Shown here: one piece after another, positions 26,830-36,938 of the stretch
How the letters are laid out: each line of letters begins with the position of its first letter
Numbering within the stretch: position 1 is the first letter of the stretch
Source of the DNA: Lentimonas sp. CC4
Lineage (GTDB): Bacteria; Verrucomicrobiota; Verrucomicrobiia; Opitutales; Coraliomargaritaceae
Direction: 5' to 3'
DNA length: 64,000 bases
Assembly: GCF_902728235.1 (NCBI RefSeq)
Contig: NZ_CACVBO010000001.1
Location: 1,676,501-1,740,500, forward strand
Notes under the pieces: generated by a model
What the model was told of the DNA's origin: nothing
Seen by the model: only the letters and a program-made list of their open reading frames with translations
Database searches by the model: none
Translations under genes and position numbers: made by a program

Positions 26830-28320
26830 TTAGCTGCCGTGTTCACTGACCCACTTTTTAATCGTGCGCTGATCCACATCGAGTCGGCGGGCGGCTTCGC
26901 GGTAGCTGCCGGCATTTTTGAATGCTTGTTGCACGTAGATGTGATTCCATTCGGCGAGCGTGTGGTGGCTGCCTTGCAGGATGTCGTCGATCGATTCCGC
27001 TGCATGGCTAGGCACGGGAGTATATTCATCGCGCACGACGATGTTGCGCACGGCTTGCTCTAGTTCGCGGAAGTTTCCGGGCCATGTATAGTTGTTTGGA
27101 ACATCGCGCTCAAGTGTATTCAAAATTCGACTACAAAGGTGTTGCGCGCCTTCGCTGCCAAAGAGTTTTGTGCAGATGTAATTGACGGATGTGCTTAAGT
27201 CTTCGGGGCGATCGCGTAGGATGTCGTGGAGTGCGACGGTGCTGACTTGGTCGCCGCAGAGTCGGTAGTAAAAGTCTTCGCGGAAACGTCCGTCGCGCAT
27301 TTCAGCATGCAGGTCGCGGTGTGTGGCGGCGATCACTTTGCCGGTGAAGTAGGCTGGTCGATTATCGCCGATTGCTTGGAATTCGCCGGACTGTAAGAGT
27401 CGTAGTAAGCGCACTTGTGTGGCCTGGCTGACTTCACCGATCTCGTCGAGAAAGACGGTGCCATAACTACCAGCAGTGGCGAACAGTCCTGCGCGGTCAG
27501 TCATTGCACCAGTGAAAGAACCTTTGCGGTGCCCGAAGAGTTCGGACTCGATCAGTGTTTCCGAGAGTGCCGCGAGATTAACGGGGTGGAAGCTCGCTTG
27601 TGCGGATGTGATGAAGCGACCTGCTTTGATGTCGTAAGGGATGAATCGGGACAGTCCGATGGCGCGTGCGACGACTTCTTTGCCTGAGCCCGATGGGCCG
27701 AGAACGAGTGTCGGGAAGCGTCCGACTGCATCATACATCCATTGCTGATAACTCATCATGTCTTTGGTAAAGACACTCTCCCAAATCTGCATACGCATTT
27801 TTTTGATTGGCTGGCTTTGCCCTGCGATTTCGTGGTGGATGAAATAGTAGGCGCGTCTCACTTGGTAGAAGCAGGCAAGTAGGTGCTCGGGTCTGTTCCA
27901 AATGCGATCGGGTGCGTGGGCGATCAAAGTGTGGCGCTCGGCTATGCCGTCTTGAACTTTACGGAAGAGTGCGCGGTTCTTAGGGAGGTCTTCTTGATTA
28001 CGCTGAATGAGTCGATCGAGGTCAGCGGCGACTTGGTGGTAGAGGCTGAAGAAAGCGAAGGACGGCAGCGCGTCGTTCCACTTCTTGGGGAGTTTACCAG
28101 CACTGCCTAGTTTGAGTAGTTCGGGTTCGGCCGCTTCAAGCCAACGGATCAGTGTGTGGAGTTGTGGTGAGAAGGTGGGCGCTTGGCTGGGTTCGGTTGG
28201 CGGTGGACCAAGTTCGGCTAGAATTTCGGCTTCTTTATCGGCCCGTGCATCGCTGAAGGGGTTGAGCACAAAGAGCGCGTGCACCCCTCGTAGTAGGGTA
28301 TTTAGTTGGTCGCGAGTCAT
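26830..28320 (-). CDS. sigma-54-dependent transcriptional activator
   Basis: 496 residues. An N-terminal region (1-195) of mostly helical sequence with no recognised sensor domain precedes an AAA+ domain (about 200-440): Walker [10 protein letters not shown], the sigma-54 contact loop as GSFTGA (a common variant of GAFTGA), Walker [10 protein letters not shown], and [34 protein letters not shown]. The C-terminus is a Fis-type HTH ([20 protein letters not shown]). It should activate sigma-54 promoters; the divergent VIT/vWA gene is the obvious candidate. The unusual N-terminus lacks a receiver, PAS or GAF signature. Confidence 0.92.
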   Translation of the reverse strand: MTRDQLNTLLRGVHALFVLNPFSDARADKEAEILAELGPPPTEPSQAPTFSPQLHTLIRWLEAAEPELLKLGSAGKLPKKWNDALPSFAFFSLYHQVAADLDRLIQRNQEDLPKNRALFRKVQDGIAERHTLIAHAPDRIWNRPEHLLACFYQVRRAYYFIHHEIAGQSQPIKKMRMQIWESVFTKDMMSYQQWMYDAVGRFPTLVLGPSGSGKEVVARAIGLSRFIPYDIKAGRFITSAQASFHPVNLAALSETLIESELFGHRKGSFTGAMTDRAGLFATAGSYGTVFLDEIGEVSQATQVRLLRLLQSGEFQAIGDNRPAYFTGKVIAATHRDLHAEMRDGRFREDFYYRLCGDQVSTVALHDILRDRPEDLSTSVNYICTKLFGSEGAQHLCSRILNTLERDVPNNYTWPGNFRELEQAVRNIVVRDEYTPVPSHAAESIDDILQGSHHTLAEWNHIYVQQAFKNAGSYREAARRLDVDQRTIKKWVSEHGS

Positions 28321-28444
28321 GGCTTTTTATGTAATGAATAATGACACATAATGCTATCGTAAAATGATGAATCGTTTCGGTGTGTTTTTATTGTAAAGCT
28401 TAAGTGTCTTGTTGTCAGCGCTTTGTGGTTTTGTGTGCGATAGT

Positions 28445-28460
28445 TGGCACGGGGCATGTT
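28445..28460 (+). promoter_or_regulatory. candidate sigma-54 promoter of the VIT/vWA gene
   Basis: TGGCACGGGGCATGTT against the consensus TGGCACRNNNNTTGCW: the -24 half is perfect and the spacing right, but the -12 half is ATGTT instead of TTGCW. It lies 15 bp before the ATG at 28475, divergent from a GSFTGA-bearing activator. Plausible but weak at -12, and the leader would be very short. Confidence 0.35.
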
Positions 28461-28474
28461 TAGAGAGTGTTGTT

Positions 28475-30517
28475 ATGAAAAATAATACATACCTATCACT
28501 CACACGCACCGGACGTCGTTGGATCAGTGGATTACTGGTCGCTACCGTTTCGGTTTTTCCTGTTATTGGCTCAGCTGCTGGTATTCTAACTCCTGTCGGG
28601 AGTGCGGATCAGCCAGTTGAGATTCTCGATCATCATGTGGATGTTCGCATCACGGATGGGTTTGCCCGCACTGTGGTGCAGCAGACATTTTCAAATCCAA
28701 ATCCACACGATGTGGAGGCACTGTATGCCTTCCCCGTTCCGGAATCGGCGAGTTTGTCTGAGATTACGATTCACTCAGGAGAGACTTTGTTGGAAGGTGA
28801 AGTCATTCCGCGCTCTGATGCCGAGCGGATCTATGAAGAAGAGAAATCCAAGGGTAATGACGTGGGGATGGGCTCGAAGGAAAGTTATGAGCGCTTCGAG
28901 TTTCACGTCTTTCCAATTCGACCAGGGGTGGAGACTTTGATCGAGGTGGTTTACTATCAGCCATTGAAAATTGATTTAGGAGTGGGACGTTATGTCTATC
29001 CTATCGAAGAGGGGGGCACGGATGATGAAGGTGAGTCGTTCTGGACACGTAATGACAAAGTGAAGCGCTCGTTCTCGGCTGAAGTCACAGTGCATTCCGG
29101 ATATCCGTTGGAGGATGTGCGGATCAAAGGCTTTCCCGGTGATCCTGTTCCTGAGGGCTCCAATGCATTTAAATGGTCCTTTGATTCACCAGACGGCACA
29201 CTCAATCAGGATCTGGTCGTGTATTATCGTTTAGCTCAGGATTTGCCGGGACGTGTGGATCTATTGACCTATAAGCCGGAAGGCGCTGAGCCGGGCTACT
29301 TCTTGATGACGCTGACTCCAGGCGTGGATCTTGAACCGATCACACAGGGGGCGGACTATATGTTTATTCTAGACTTATCGGGCAGCATGAGTGGCAAACT
29401 TGCAACGCTGAGCGCTGGTGTTGAAAAAGCGATCGGGCAGCTGCGTCCCGAAGACCGCGTGCATGTGGTAACGTTTGCGAACCGCGCTCGAAATGTGACA
29501 CGTGATTGGGTGAGTTTGACACCTGACAATGTGGATGAGTTACTGAAAAAAATAGCGAACCTACAAGTGAATGGTAGCACAAATTTGTATGATGGACTGC
29601 GCCTTGGTTTGAAATCGATCGATAATGATCGCCCGACGAATGTGATTCTGGTGACGGATGGCGTGACCAATACTGGCTCGATTGATCCCGCTGATTTTCA
29701 TGCCTTGATGAAGCAGCATGATGTGCGTCTGTTTGGTTTCCTCATGGGGAATAGTGCAAACTGGCCGTTGATGCGCACGATTTGTGAGGCTTCGGATGGT
29801 TTCTACACTTCGGTTTCGAATGCCGATGACATCGTGGGAAAGATTCTGATGTCGAAGGAGAAGATCGCTTACGAAGCCTTGCTGAATGTGGATCTGAAGG
29901 TGAAGGGACTACGCGTGAGCGAATTGACTCAGGACTTTTCGGGTAAAGTGTTTCGCGGACAGCAGCTCTCGGTGTTTGGTCGCTATGCAGAGGGCGGGCC
30001 GGCTGACCTAACATTGAAGGCCAGCAAGAGCACGGGCGATCAGGTGTATGAAACCACCGTGGATTTCCCGAAGCAGAGCATGGAGTATCCTGAACTCGCC
30101 CGGTTGTGGGCAATGAGTCAGATCGAGCAAATCGAGCTCGACCGCAGTATCGGTAAGGTCAGTGAAAAGGAATCGAAGGATAGTGTGCGCGATCTTGGCG
30201 TCGCCTATCAATTGGTGACGGATGAGACCTCCATGATTGTGCTGTCGAGCGAAGGCTTTCAGCGTCATGGGATTGATCGCAAGAATCAAGAACGTGTGGC
30301 AACGGAGCGTGCCGCTCAGGCTCAGCGTCAGCAAACTGGGGGGGAGTCTTCGACTGTGACTTCTACGCGCGTGGATCAATCGAAGCCGATGTTTAAGACG
30401 AAGGCTCCACGGATTGGTGGCGGCGGAGGCGGCGGTGCCTTTGGTATCGAGTCTGTGTTGCTAGTCGGCTTTGTCGGAGCTGGGGCTTGGATGCGCCGAC
30501 GTGGGCGTAAGTGCTAA
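28475..30517 (+). CDS. VIT and von Willebrand A domain surface protein with Gly-rich C-terminal sorting tail
   Basis: 680 residues from MKNNTYLS, which gives a proper signal peptide (about 1-37). VIT domain at about 40-165 (LDHHVDVRITDGFARTVVQQ; AERIYEEEKSKGND). vWA domain at about 295-465 with a complete MIDAS: DLSGSMS near 299, NGSTNLYDGL, VTDGVTNTG. The C-terminus is seven Gly in a row, a hydrophobic helix, then RRRGRK: the three-part layout of GlyGly-CTERM sorting signals, cut by rhombosortase. A rhombosortase-like gene follows. Related VIT/vWA proteins of marine Proteobacteria are sortase targets (TIGR03788); here the sorting enzyme appears to be of another class. Binding partner unknown. 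Confidence 0.88.
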   Translation: MKNNTYLSLTRTGRRWISGLLVATVSVFPVIGSAAGILTPVGSADQPVEILDHHVDVRITDGFARTVVQQTFSNPNPHDVEALYAFPVPESASLSEITIHSGETLLEGEVIPRSDAERIYEEEKSKGNDVGMGSKESYERFEFHVFPIRPGVETLIEVVYYQPLKIDLGVGRYVYPIEEGGTDDEGESFWTRNDKVKRSFSAEVTVHSGYPLEDVRIKGFPGDPVPEGSNAFKWSFDSPDGTLNQDLVVYYRLAQDLPGRVDLLTYKPEGAEPGYFLMTLTPGVDLEPITQGADYMFILDLSGSMSGKLATLSAGVEKAIGQLRPEDRVHVVTFANRARNVTRDWVSLTPDNVDELLKKIANLQVNGSTNLYDGLRLGLKSIDNDRPTNVILVTDGVTNTGSIDPADFHALMKQHDVRLFGFLMGNSANWPLMRTICEASDGFYTSVSNADDIVGKILMSKEKIAYEALLNVDLKVKGLRVSELTQDFSGKVFRGQQLSVFGRYAEGGPADLTLKASKSTGDQVYETTVDFPKQSMEYPELARLWAMSQIEQIELDRSIGKVSEKESKDSVRDLGVAYQLVTDETSMIVLSSEGFQRHGIDRKNQERVATERAAQAQRQQTGGESSTVTSTRVDQSKPMFKTKAPRIGGGGGGGAFGIESVLLVGFVGAGAWMRRRGRKC

Positions 30518-30581
30518 TCATACTCAAACGCATCGTAATTTGTGAAAAGTGGCGCGGTTGATACGGATTTGCTGAGTGTGT

Positions 30582-30674
30582 GGGGAGGGACGGCCTCTGC
30601 GCCGTCCGCCGAGCCTCAGCACTCAACCACAGCACTACCACACCGCAAGACGAGGCGGAGCTCGTCCCTCCCTC
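30582..30674. repeat. dispersed palindromic element, copy 2
   Basis: GGGGAGGGACGGCCTCTGCG at the left and GAGCTCGTCCCTCCC at the right are complementary ends. The left half matches 684-758 almost base for base, and the middle shares GCCTCAGCAC and GCAAGACGAGG. It sits between the VIT/vWA gene and the rhombosortase-like gene. Confidence 0.8.
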
Positions 30675-30698
30675 ACCGTTTTAGCTAAAGATCTAAGC

Positions 30699-31331
30699 AT
30701 GCATCGCTCACAATACATCCTGCCCCGAGCTCCAGTTGGAGTTCGGGGCATTGCTCGTCAATCGGCTATCTGGGGCTGGTTGGCTTGTTTGCTGCTGCCG
30801 TTCATTGGTCTGCTTGTTTTACAGCCACTGGAAGGGTGTGCGCTGACGGTCGATGCGTTGGCGTCGCATCAGTGGCACACCTTGTGGACGGGACATTTGC
30901 TGCATTATACGGCCGAGCATTTTATTTGGGATGCGCTGATGTTTGTCGTCTTTGCTGGATTGCTGTGGAGGCAGGAGGGCATGCGTCTGTGGATTTGGAT
31001 GCTGTTGGCTGCGCCGCTGATCTCGATCTTTGTGTTTTGGGTGGAGCCAGGCTTGCAGGAGTATCGTGGCTTATCCGCTTTGGATACGATGCTGTTTACT
31101 CGCTATTGCTTGGGACTGTGTCGCGGTGGTAGTTCGATGGATCGCTGGTTGTTTGGTGTGCTGCCAGTCGTCGGGGTGGCTCTAAAAATAGGCTATGAGT
31201 TTTGGAGCGGCGCGACTTTGTTTGTCTGCGACCTTGGGGTTGGGGTGGTGCCTTTACCGTCGGCTCATTTGGCGGGTCTAGTGCTCGGGTTAGTTTGGGG
31301 GCTACTTTCGCATATCACGTATGGTGAGTGA
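30699..31331 (+). CDS. rhombosortase-like intramembrane serine protease
   Basis: 210 residues from MHRSQYILPRAPVG; an earlier in-frame start would lie inside the repeat. About six transmembrane helices. Rhombosortase-type motifs in order: WTGHLLHYTAEHFIWDALMF, YRGLSALDTM with the putative catalytic Ser near residue 125, and PLPSAHLAGLVLG with the catalytic His near 189. Rhombosortases cleave GlyGly-CTERM tails of exported proteins, and the preceding gene encodes a protein with exactly such a tail. The GLSG of the family is GLSA here. A generic rhomboid-like protein remains possible. Confidence 0.8.
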   Translation: MHRSQYILPRAPVGVRGIARQSAIWGWLACLLLPFIGLLVLQPLEGCALTVDALASHQWHTLWTGHLLHYTAEHFIWDALMFVVFAGLLWRQEGMRLWIWMLLAAPLISIFVFWVEPGLQEYRGLSALDTMLFTRYCLGLCRGGSSMDRWLFGVLPVVGVALKIGYEFWSGATLFVCDLGVGVVPLPSAHLAGLVLGLVWGLLSHITYGE

Positions 31332-32642
<1,311 letters not shown>

Positions 32643-32643
32643 G

Positions 32644-32704
32644 GTAGAAGCGTGCTTCCAGCCGCTTGCAGTGCATAAGAAAAGCGGCTGGAAGCCGCTT
32701 CTAC
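32644..32704. repeat. BIME left of the RAYT gene (GTAGAAGCGG family)
   Basis: GTAGAAGCGTGCTTCCAGCC...GCTTGC, an 18-bp spacer, then the inverted copy AAGCGGCTGGAAGCCGCTTC ending TAC at 32704. Two REPs foot-out, each GTAG plus a hairpin. It starts 2 bp after the tgt stop. Confidence 0.93.
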
Positions 32705-32743
32705 GGTTGCTTGATTTGCCATCTGATTCTTTGATTGTAGCCG

Positions 32744-33319
32744 ATGGACTACCAATATCTGAATCCATTTGTCGAGGTGGACAAGACTGCTGCAAATTTG
32801 CCGCATTGGAGGCAGGAGCACGTGACCTATTTTGTAACTTTTCGCCTGGCTGATTCGGTGCCTCAATCCAAATTGAGCGATTGGAAGTTGGCGCGGGATC
32901 GGTGGCTTTGTAATAACCCGAAGCCACATGATGATCAGCAGCGGGCTGAGTATTATGAATTGTTTTCAGCTCGTATGGAGCGCTGGCTTGATGCTGGAGA
33001 GGGTAGTTGCGTGTTAAAGCGGGAGGCGTGCCGCCGAGTCGTTGAAGAGGCTTTGAGGCATTTTGATGGTGAGCGTTATGACTTGGGCGAGTCAGTGGTC
33101 GCGGCGAACCATGTGCATGTTTTAGTTTGTCCTCGTGAGCCGCATTTCCTGTCGGAGATTCTCCACAGTTGGAGGTCGTATTCTGCGAATCAGATCAATC
33201 TATTGATCGGGCGTTCAGGTGCTTTATGGCAGAAGGAATATTATGATCATATTCTCCGTTCTGCGCATGCTGCATATCGTATCGAGCAATATATACAAAG
33301 GCATGCCGAGTATCGGTAG
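32744..33319 (+). CDS. REP-associated tyrosine transposase (RAYT, Y1/HUH)
   Basis: 191 residues of the IS200-like Y1 transposase family, RAYT subgroup: NLPHWRQEHVTYFVTFRLADS at the start, the HUH motif as HVHVL in VVAANHVHVLV, then SEILHSWRSYSANQIN and WQKEYYDHILRS, whose Tyr is the likely catalytic residue, and a final YIQRHAEYR. RAYTs bind and cut single-stranded REP hairpins next to a GTAG and are thought to spread them. The gene is bracketed by BIMEs of one family on both sides, and its stop TAG is the GTAG foot of the right one. It is usually one copy per genome and treated as domesticated. Confidence 0.93.
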   Translation: MDYQYLNPFVEVDKTAANLPHWRQEHVTYFVTFRLADSVPQSKLSDWKLARDRWLCNNPKPHDDQQRAEYYELFSARMERWLDAGEGSCVLKREACRRVVEEALRHFDGERYDLGESVVAANHVHVLVCPREPHFLSEILHSWRSYSANQINLLIGRSGALWQKEYYDHILRSAHAAYRIEQYIQRHAEYR

Positions 33320-33410
33320 AAGCGGCTTCTAGCTGCTTGCTGTTATACTGGGAACAAGCGGCTTCCAGCCGCTTGCTGTTTCAGTAGAAGCGGCCGGAAG
33401 CCGCTTCTAC
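33316..33410. repeat. REP cluster right of the RAYT gene
   Basis: GTAGAAGCGGCTTCTAGCTG (33316), then AAGCGGCTTCCAGCCGCTTG, then GTAGAAGCGGCCGGAAGCCG running to CTTCTAC at 33410: at least three REP copies. Both outer ends supply stop codons, TAG (33317-33319) for the RAYT and, on the other strand, TAG (33409-33407) for recO. Confidence 0.93.
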
Positions 33411-34039
33411 TGTAGCACACTTGGCAACATCAGATCTGTTTCGCGACGGAGCCAATGGCACAGGTGTCGTGTAATCTGGGTGCAGGCTTCGAGGTGTTCG
33501 GGCTCGGCGGTGTTAGGTGTGGGTTGATTGATGAGTTGCTTGGCAACTTCGCGTAGGTGTTGCGGCAGTTGTGGCCACCAGGATTCGCGGACGGGATAGC
33601 CTTCGTCTTTGAGCAGTATGTAGACTGCTTTGAGAAAGACGATGCTTGGTAGGTCGCGTTCGGCAAAGGCATTGAGGGTGCGCTCGGTGATTTGGTAAAG
33701 CGCAGCGTGGTCGGCCATGTGTGGACCGTTCTGGGCGATGAGTGCGCAGAAGTCGGAGGCGTGCTGCAGTTTGCGATAGGATTGGCCGATGTGGCTGCGT
33801 CGGTGCACGAGTTGGTAGTCGTTGACGAAACGAGCGGTGCCTTGTTTCGATGTTTCCAAGTGGATGTCTGCAGTGTCGAACAGGTCGGGCGCGGCAGTTT
33901 GGTGCTTCGCTTTTGAGAGTCGCTTGAGGCAGAGAAAGGTGCCGCTCTCTGCTGTGAGGATGTCGACCTTTAGGTAGGACTCTCCGCTGGGAGCGATACG
34001 CAGCACGAGGGCGCGCTCGGTTACGGCAGGCTTGCTCAT
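33407..34039 (-). CDS. recO: DNA repair protein RecO
   Basis: 210 residues: N-terminal OB fold (ERALVLRIAPSGESYLKVDILTAESG) and a helical C-terminal domain. RecO loads RecA with RecR and anneals SSB-coated strands. There is no CxxC zinc finger, as in E. coli RecO. The last codon and stop (CAG TAG) read into the REP cluster, so the C-terminus (PSVLQ) has been set by the repeat. The start overlaps the end of the DUF502 gene by 4 bp (ATGA). Confidence 0.82.
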   Translation of the reverse strand: MSKPAVTERALVLRIAPSGESYLKVDILTAESGTFLCLKRLSKAKHQTAAPDLFDTADIHLETSKQGTARFVNDYQLVHRRSHIGQSYRKLQHASDFCALIAQNGPHMADHAALYQITERTLNAFAERDLPSIVFLKAVYILLKDEGYPVRESWWPQLPQHLREVAKQLINQPTPNTAEPEHLEACTQITRHLCHWLRRETDLMLPSVLQ

Positions 34040-34707
34040 TCGGTGCCGCTGGCTTCGGCGGGATTGTTGATCGTCACGGCTTCACCATTTTCGCCGTTGG
34101 GCACGACTGCACCGCCTGAAATGATGAGCTTCATGCCGTCGGCAATGGTCATTTGCAGTCGTGTGACATCCTCCTCAGGTAGCATGAGTAGAAAGCCGCT
34201 GGTTGGGTTCGGCGTGGTGGGAACAAAGACGTTGACGATGTGCTCGCCCGTGACGTCCTGGGTTTCGCCTTTTGCGGTGCTGGTGAGAAAGCCTAGAACA
34301 TAGCAATGTTTACGCGGATATTCGATTAACACGACTTCTTGAAAGACGGCTTTCTTTTGTTGGCTGAAGGTTTGGACGATTTGTTTGACTGAGCGGTAGA
34401 CGGTGTTGATGAAGGGGACGCGGTCGAGTAGGTGCTCTATGCTGTTGAGAATAAAGCGGCCGATGAAAATGCGTGAGCTATAACCGAGTAGGGTGATCAG
34501 CAATAAGACGACGAGCACGGACAGCATCTCTAGTCCCATTTCCACGATGGGCATGTCGCGCAGTTCGGGGTCGAGGAACCAGAAGAAATATTTACTAGTG
34601 GGTGTGCCGATTCTATCGAGAAGGAATCGGATGACGATCATCGTCACGCCGAGTGGCAGAATGACGACGATGCCTGTGATGAATGCGTTTCTAAGAGAGC
34701 GTAACAT
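34036..34707 (-). CDS. DUF502 family membrane protein
   Basis: 223 residues. Two transmembrane helices (about 8-28 and 57-80), with the family pattern LRNAFITGIVVILPLGVTM, VPFINTVYRSVKQIVQTFS and a C-terminal domain containing VFVPTTPNPTSGFLLMLPEEDV. No biochemical function is known for DUF502. Translationally coupled to recO. Confidence 0.93.
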   Translation of the reverse strand: MLRSLRNAFITGIVVILPLGVTMIVIRFLLDRIGTPTSKYFFWFLDPELRDMPIVEMGLEMLSVLVVLLLITLLGYSSRIFIGRFILNSIEHLLDRVPFINTVYRSVKQIVQTFSQQKKAVFQEVVLIEYPRKHCYVLGFLTSTAKGETQDVTGEHIVNVFVPTTPNPTSGFLLMLPEEDVTRLQMTIADGMKLIISGGAVVPNGENGEAVTINNPAEASGTE

Positions 34708-34726
34708 ATTGAACAGAAGGATGTCT

Positions 34727-34747
34727 GGAAACTGAAAGCGGAATATT
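34727..34747. repeat. short heptamer-phased repeat (GGAAACT words)
   Basis: GGAAACT, GAAAGCG, GAATATT between the divergent DUF502 and HAD genes; the words resemble those at 24093-24120. Only three units, so weak alone. Confidence 0.4.
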
Positions 34748-34828
34748 CATGGCTGGCGAGCCTTCTTGAGCGCGTCCAAGGGATTGGTTTACCTTGCCAT
34801 GTGGTTTTTGAGCTTTCTAGTGGGCGGT

Positions 34829-35407
34829 ATGGAAAACCTGCACCACGATTACGATGGCCTGATTTTTGATATGGATGGCACGCTTGCTGATACGATGCCA
34901 ACACACTTTGAGGCGTGGTCGCGCTCAATGAAGGAGCATGGGCTGGTGCTTCCTATCGATCGGTTTTATGCGCTTGGTGGTGTGCCTGCTTCGGAGATCA
35001 TTGAGATGCTTGCAACAGAGCAGGGCAAAGAAGTCGATGCAGTGGCAATCGCGGAAGCGAAGGAAGATTTGTTTCTAGAGTTGCTGGTCGATGTGCAACC
35101 TATCGTGCCAGTTAAAGCGATTGCAGAATTTCACCGCGAACACATTCCTATGGCGATTGCGACTGGCAGTCCGAAGTGGGTGGCTGAGAAGATTCTTAAG
35201 ACGCTGGGTATCCGTGATTGGTTTGACGCCATCGTAGGAGCTGAGTGTGTGAGCAACTCAAAGCCTGCGCCGGATACATACTTGCGCGCAGCTGAGTTGA
35301 TCGGAGTGGACCCGAAACGCTGCCATGCGTTTGAAGATACGAAGCTGGGTATGGAAGCGGCGCAAAATGCGGGTATGGTGGTGATTGACATCCATACGCT
35401 GCTTTAG
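34829..35407 (+). CDS. HAD hydrolase, beta-phosphoglucomutase/YqaB-like
   Basis: 192 residues from MENLHHDYDGLIFDMDGTLADT; the in-frame extension upstream is unconserved. HAD motifs: DMDGT (nucleophile Asp and second Asp), ATGS (motif II), SKPAPDTY (motif III Lys) and FEDTKLGMEAA (motif IV). The helical cap fits the YqaB/fructose-1-phosphatase or beta-phosphoglucomutase group. The substrate is likely a sugar phosphate but is not determined by sequence. Confidence 0.88.
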   Translation: MENLHHDYDGLIFDMDGTLADTMPTHFEAWSRSMKEHGLVLPIDRFYALGGVPASEIIEMLATEQGKEVDAVAIAEAKEDLFLELLVDVQPIVPVKAIAEFHREHIPMAIATGSPKWVAEKILKTLGIRDWFDAIVGAECVSNSKPAPDTYLRAAELIGVDPKRCHAFEDTKLGMEAAQNAGMVVIDIHTLL

Positions 35408-35416
35408 GGTTACGAT

Positions 35417-36847
35417 TTACTTGGCTGGGCGCTTTTTAGTCGGCCAGGTATCGATGGCTGCTAGTTCAGTGAGCTTTGCGTTTAGGAGTGCTGCGAGTTG
35501 CTTGCAGCGTTCCGGTTGGCTTTTGGATAAGTCCTGGTTTTCACCTGGGTCGGTGGTGACGTTGTAGAGTTCGTAATGCACCTCAGGGTAATAAAATTTG
35601 AGGAGTTTATAATCGCCGTCGCGTAGTGCGCTGGCTGCGCGATCACCTGTGCTCTCGGGGCGTGGGCGCGGACTGTGCCATACGATAGGCGAGCGTTCAA
35701 ACGATTCGCCTTTGATGGCAGGCAGAATGCTGACGCTATCAATCGCGTGTTCCGGTTCCGCTGGGAGCTCAGCGGCTTCAAGTAATGTGGCATAGACGTC
35801 TGTGCCTGTGACGAGTGCGTCGCTTTGGCTGCCAGGAGTGGTGACCCCTGGCCAGTTTATGATAAAAGGCACGCGTGTGCCACCTTCGTAGAGGTGCCCC
35901 TTGCCAGCGCGGAGTGGGAGGTTGCTGGTCGGAAGTTTACGCTTATTGCTTGCACCGCGGTTGGAGAGACCCCCGTGGTCGGATGTAAATAGGATGAGTG
36001 TATTGTCGGCAATGTTGAGTGTCTTGAGAGTTTGCATTACACGTTCCATACTCTCGTCTGTGCTACGGATCATCGCGGCATAGATGGCGTTGTCTTGCTG
36101 TGTTTTGGTTGTGCCGTCGCGTTGGATGAATGCTTCTTTGCCACGCTTACCGAGCTTGCTGGTGAAGTATGCCGTGTAGTCTTCTTTTGCTTCGATGGGA
36201 GTGTGCACAGCATAATGAGCGAGCACTGCGAAGAAGGGCTGGTCTGGGTCCTCCGCGACGTGGTTCTTTAGGAATTGTATGGTTTCGTCGGTGAGGCGAT
36301 CTGTGAGGAATTCACCTTCGGGGGCATCTTCGAGGCCGGGGAGATTTCCACCGTGATGGTGCGGGTCTTTAGAATTGTTGTAAGGTGCGAAGTAGCTACT
36401 AGGGGCGCCTGCATGGCCACCGCCGATGTTGATATCAAAGCCTTGGGCTTCGGGCATTTCCTCGGGTGTTTTAGCGAGGTGCCATTTGCCTGTGTAAAAG
36501 GTGCGATAGCCGCCTGCTTTGAGCGCCTCGGCGAGCGTGAGCTCCTCGGGAGCTACATTGTAAGTGTTACCGGGGCAGCCGTCGCGTGCTGGGAATCGTC
36601 CGGTAAAGAAACCGTAGCGTGAGGGCACGCAGCGTGGGTGCGCGGAGTAGGCCTGAGTGTAGCGTTGGCCTTGTGCGGCCAGTGCATCGATAGCTGGTGT
36701 CTCGTAGAAGGATGAGCCGTAGCAGCCGACATCATAGGTGCCTAGATCATCGACGAGGAAGACTAGGATGTTAGGTTTCTGCGCCGCGGCGACAGCGCTA
36801 AGAGCGAGCGTGAGCAGGCCAATCGATAGGTGTAGGGTGCGTCTCAT
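35417..36847 (-). CDS. secreted sulfatase (formylglycine type)
   Basis: 476 residues with a Sec signal peptide (about 1-22). Alkaline-phosphatase fold: metal site NILVFLVDDLG, formylglycine motif CVPSRYGFFTGR (Cys73), GKWHLAK, TSDHGG. This is the CxPSR-type S1 sulfatase that needs FGE conversion of Cys73. The substrate is presumably a sulfated polysaccharide. It lies on the same strand as the XylR-type regulator, 91 bp downstream of it. Confidence 0.94.
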   Translation of the reverse strand: MRRTLHLSIGLLTLALSAVAAAQKPNILVFLVDDLGTYDVGCYGSSFYETPAIDALAAQGQRYTQAYSAHPRCVPSRYGFFTGRFPARDGCPGNTYNVAPEELTLAEALKAGGYRTFYTGKWHLAKTPEEMPEAQGFDINIGGGHAGAPSSYFAPYNNSKDPHHHGGNLPGLEDAPEGEFLTDRLTDETIQFLKNHVAEDPDQPFFAVLAHYAVHTPIEAKEDYTAYFTSKLGKRGKEAFIQRDGTTKTQQDNAIYAAMIRSTDESMERVMQTLKTLNIADNTLILFTSDHGGLSNRGASNKRKLPTSNLPLRAGKGHLYEGGTRVPFIINWPGVTTPGSQSDALVTGTDVYATLLEAAELPAEPEHAIDSVSILPAIKGESFERSPIVWHSPRPRPESTGDRAASALRDGDYKLLKFYYPEVHYELYNVTTDPGENQDLSKSQPERCKQLAALLNAKLTELAAIDTWPTKKRPAK

Positions 36848-36938
36848 ATAACGTGACTCTGACAGATTCGACTCTATCAGTGAATGCTTTCTCGCACTGA
36901 TTTAATCACCGCGTTCAGTGTGAATGCGTCCTGCTGGG

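Noticed and set aside
26773-27029. Frames reaching from the 103-bp array into the sigma-54 regulator on both strands
   Set aside because: They are products of the repeat's sequence and do not continue as conserved protein.
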